Assembly: GCF_037893015.1 (NCBI RefSeq)
Contig: NC_133658.1
Span: forward strand, 284,709,719-284,773,718
DNA from: Macrotis lagotis
Taxonomy: Eukaryota; Chordata; Mammalia; Peramelemorphia; Peramelidae
Direction of reading: 5' to 3'
Length of the DNA: 64,000 nt
Position numbers and translations under genes: made by a program. Numbering within the stretch: the stretch's first letter is position 1; each line of letters starts with the position of its first letter. The notes beneath the pieces were generated by a model. It made no database searches. It saw nothing but the letters and a program-made list of their open reading frames with translations, and was not told where the DNA came from. Shown here in pieces: positions 62,457 through 64,000 of the stretch.

Positions 62457-64000
62457 CTCCCTCAGGTCAGAATAGGGAGAGCAATTACCTTGCCCTAGGG
62501 CAAAACCCACCATTGGACAAAGATAAAAGTACTTAACAACTTTATCCACCCCCTCCAGGCTAAGGGAGAGGGCCTCAAATTAAAGTCACAGACTCTCCAG
62601 AGAAAGCAACCAACACAGCCTACTGGCCAGCCCACTTGGAATTACTAAATCCAGTGAGTAAAGTAGGCATCTCAGCACCAAACCTCTGTGAACCAACATA
62701 AGGTCCTAGGAAAATGAAGAAAGTTCAGAGAAAAAAGAGGGGCCATAGAAAAATTCCTAGAAGGAAAAGTACCTAACTCGGAGAGACCTAGAACCTCTGA
62801 GGAGAGTATGAACTATTCTCCAGCACAGAAACACTTCATTGAAGAAATCAGGAAGCAATTCAAATCAATTGGAAAATTTGGGAAAGACAATGAAAAATCT
62901 TGCAACAAGAAAACAAATCATTGGAAAATACAATTGGACAAATACAAAAAGAAAATTCTTTCAAAACCTTAATTGATCAAATAGAAAACTCTTTCAAAAA
63001 TAGAATTGACCAATTGGAAAAGGAAAGACAAAAGGTAAATAAAGAAAAATTCTTCTCTAAAAAAAGAAAGAAGTCTGTGGAAATTAATGACTTCATGCGA
63101 CAGCAAGAGTCTGTTAAACTAAACAAAAAAATTGAAAAAAATAGATGAAAATGTAAAATACCTCATCAGCAAAACCACTGACTTGGAGAATAGAATGAGG
63201 AGAGAAAACCTGAGAATTATAGGTTTCCCTGAAAACATTAAAGAGGGAGAAAAAAAGCCTGGACTTAATATTACAAGATTTAGTGGTGGAAAACTGCCCT
63301 GATATCATGGAACTAGAGGACAAATTCTTTATTGAAAGAATACATTGATCCCCTCCAGAAAGAAATCTTAAAATGAAAACACCAAGGAATGGTGTAGCCA
63401 AATTCCAGAGCTATCAAATAAAAGAGAACATCCTGCAAGCAGGCAGAAAGAAACAATTTTAATACCAAGGAGCCACAATAAAGATTACACAGGACCTGGC
63501 TGCATCAACTTCAAGGGATTGGAGGGCCTGGAATGAGACATTCTGAAGAGCAAGGGATCTTGGAATGCAGCCAAGAATCCACTACCCAGAAAAGATGAGC
63601 CTTCTCTTCCAGGGGAAATGATGGACATTTAATGAAATGGAAGGCTTCCAACATTTCCAGAGCTTAATAGAAAATTTGGATATCAAACAGGAGACTCAAG
63701 AGACACATGAAAAGGTAAAGGAAAAAAACTGCTATCCAATAAGATGAAACTGACTATATCCCCTCCTGGGAGAAAGATCATCATAACTCTTGAGAATTGT
63801 AATTCTTTTAGAGAGAATATACTTAACCAGAAGTGATGGAAATTCATGATATTTCTTGACTAAGATAAAATGATTTACAAACAATACTTCCTTAAAATGG
63901 GGGACAGTAAGGAAACAGGAGGATAGAGGAGATTGAATGGGATAAATCTTATTACATTAAGAGATTAAGACCTATTGTAATAGAGGGGAAGAAAGGACTA
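62457..64000 (+). mobile_element. L1 copy A, continuation past the window end
   Basis: Rest of the 5' UTR (CTCCCTCAGGTCAGAATAGG), decayed ORF1 at 62714-63710 and the start of the purine-rich spacer, with only one tandem unit. ORF2, if present, is beyond 64000. Confidence 0.88.
62714..63710 (+). pseudogene. L1 ORF1 of copy A, disrupted
   Basis: ATG 62714 begins MKKVQRKKRG, then shifts at GGGGCC (62741). The coiled coil is open at 62900-63148. Stops and shifts occur near 63146 and 63346. The RNA-recognition motif (LRIIGFPENI near 63210), the C-terminal-domain phrase ITQDLAASTSR (63485) and TGA 63708-63710 are present. The segment before PELNRKF (63655) lacks a few codons. Confidence 0.85.

Noticed and set aside
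1..64000. Endogenous retrovirus or LTR elements
   Set aside because: No pair of direct LTRs, primer-binding site, or gag/pol motifs of retroviral type was seen; all reverse-transcriptase sequence is LINE-type.
1..64000. CRISPR array, operons, bacterial-type features
   Set aside because: Repeats are dispersed transposons and microsatellites; nothing prokaryotic is present.

Overview
The window reads as repeat-dense, non-coding nuclear DNA from an Australian marsupial, most likely a dasyurid (the Tasmanian devil, antechinus and dunnart group). The main clue is the dominant SINE: a tRNA-derived element with a GGCAGCTAGGTGG head, a GTTCAAATC box B and a CCATTTGCCTTGCAAAAACC tail, present on both strands. 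The other clues are its company: a marsupial-type L1, ORF1-only half-L1 (HAL1-like) elements, Mar1-like and MIR/CORE SINEs, L2, and RTE-like relics. I recognise no intact host gene, exon set, tRNA or rRNA gene. The only long intact reading frame with a clear function is the ORF1 of one L1. One further candidate, at 54.2-55.1 kb, looks like a decayed protein-coding retrocopy that I could not name.

Layout. 0-12.3 kb: the 3' end of a HAL1-like copy (1-1258), an older interval with a CR1/L3 relic, then a second HAL1-like copy (3121-12258) split by a nearly full-length L1 (4302-10741) bounded by a 10-bp target-site duplication (TSD). 12.3-24.6 kb: older sequence with L2 ends, MIR-like SINEs, three WSINE1-type SINEs and a hAT-like relic. 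24.6-28.3 kb: an internally deleted L1 carrying two SINEs. 28.3-32.3 kb: MIR-like SINEs and a long dispersed repeat of unknown class. 32.3-35.5 kb: HAL1-like copy 3 with three GC-rich SINEs in its 3' UTR. 35.5-43.5 kb: SINEs, hAT-like relics and two long L2 segments. 43.5-47.5 kb: a 5'-truncated L1, a SINE inserted in its right TSD, then RTE-like relics. 47.8-49.7 kb: HAL1-like copy 4, which has lost ORF1 but keeps the same 3' UTR SINE. 49.7-59 kb: a 120-bp inverted repeat, L1 3' ends on both strands, the protein-like relic, a 300-bp GGAA/GAAA tract and more L2. 59.1-64 kb: an L1 (copy A, continuing past the window) interrupted by a second L1 (copy B) that has lost all of ORF2.

What ties it together is a small population of related retroelements that can be compared with one another. 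The autonomous L1 encodes ORF1 and ORF2. The HAL1-like copies encode only an ORF1 relative and so must have been moved in trans. Two of them end in an L1-like 3' tail and share the same nonsense codon. The other two share an internal SINE at the same position. Nested insertions give an insertion order at several loci, and several copies carry large internal deletions with short homologies at the joins. Most LINE-class elements lie on the + strand, which would fit an intron of a minus-strand gene, though nothing here proves that. Boundaries of old repeats are approximate and were judged by eye.
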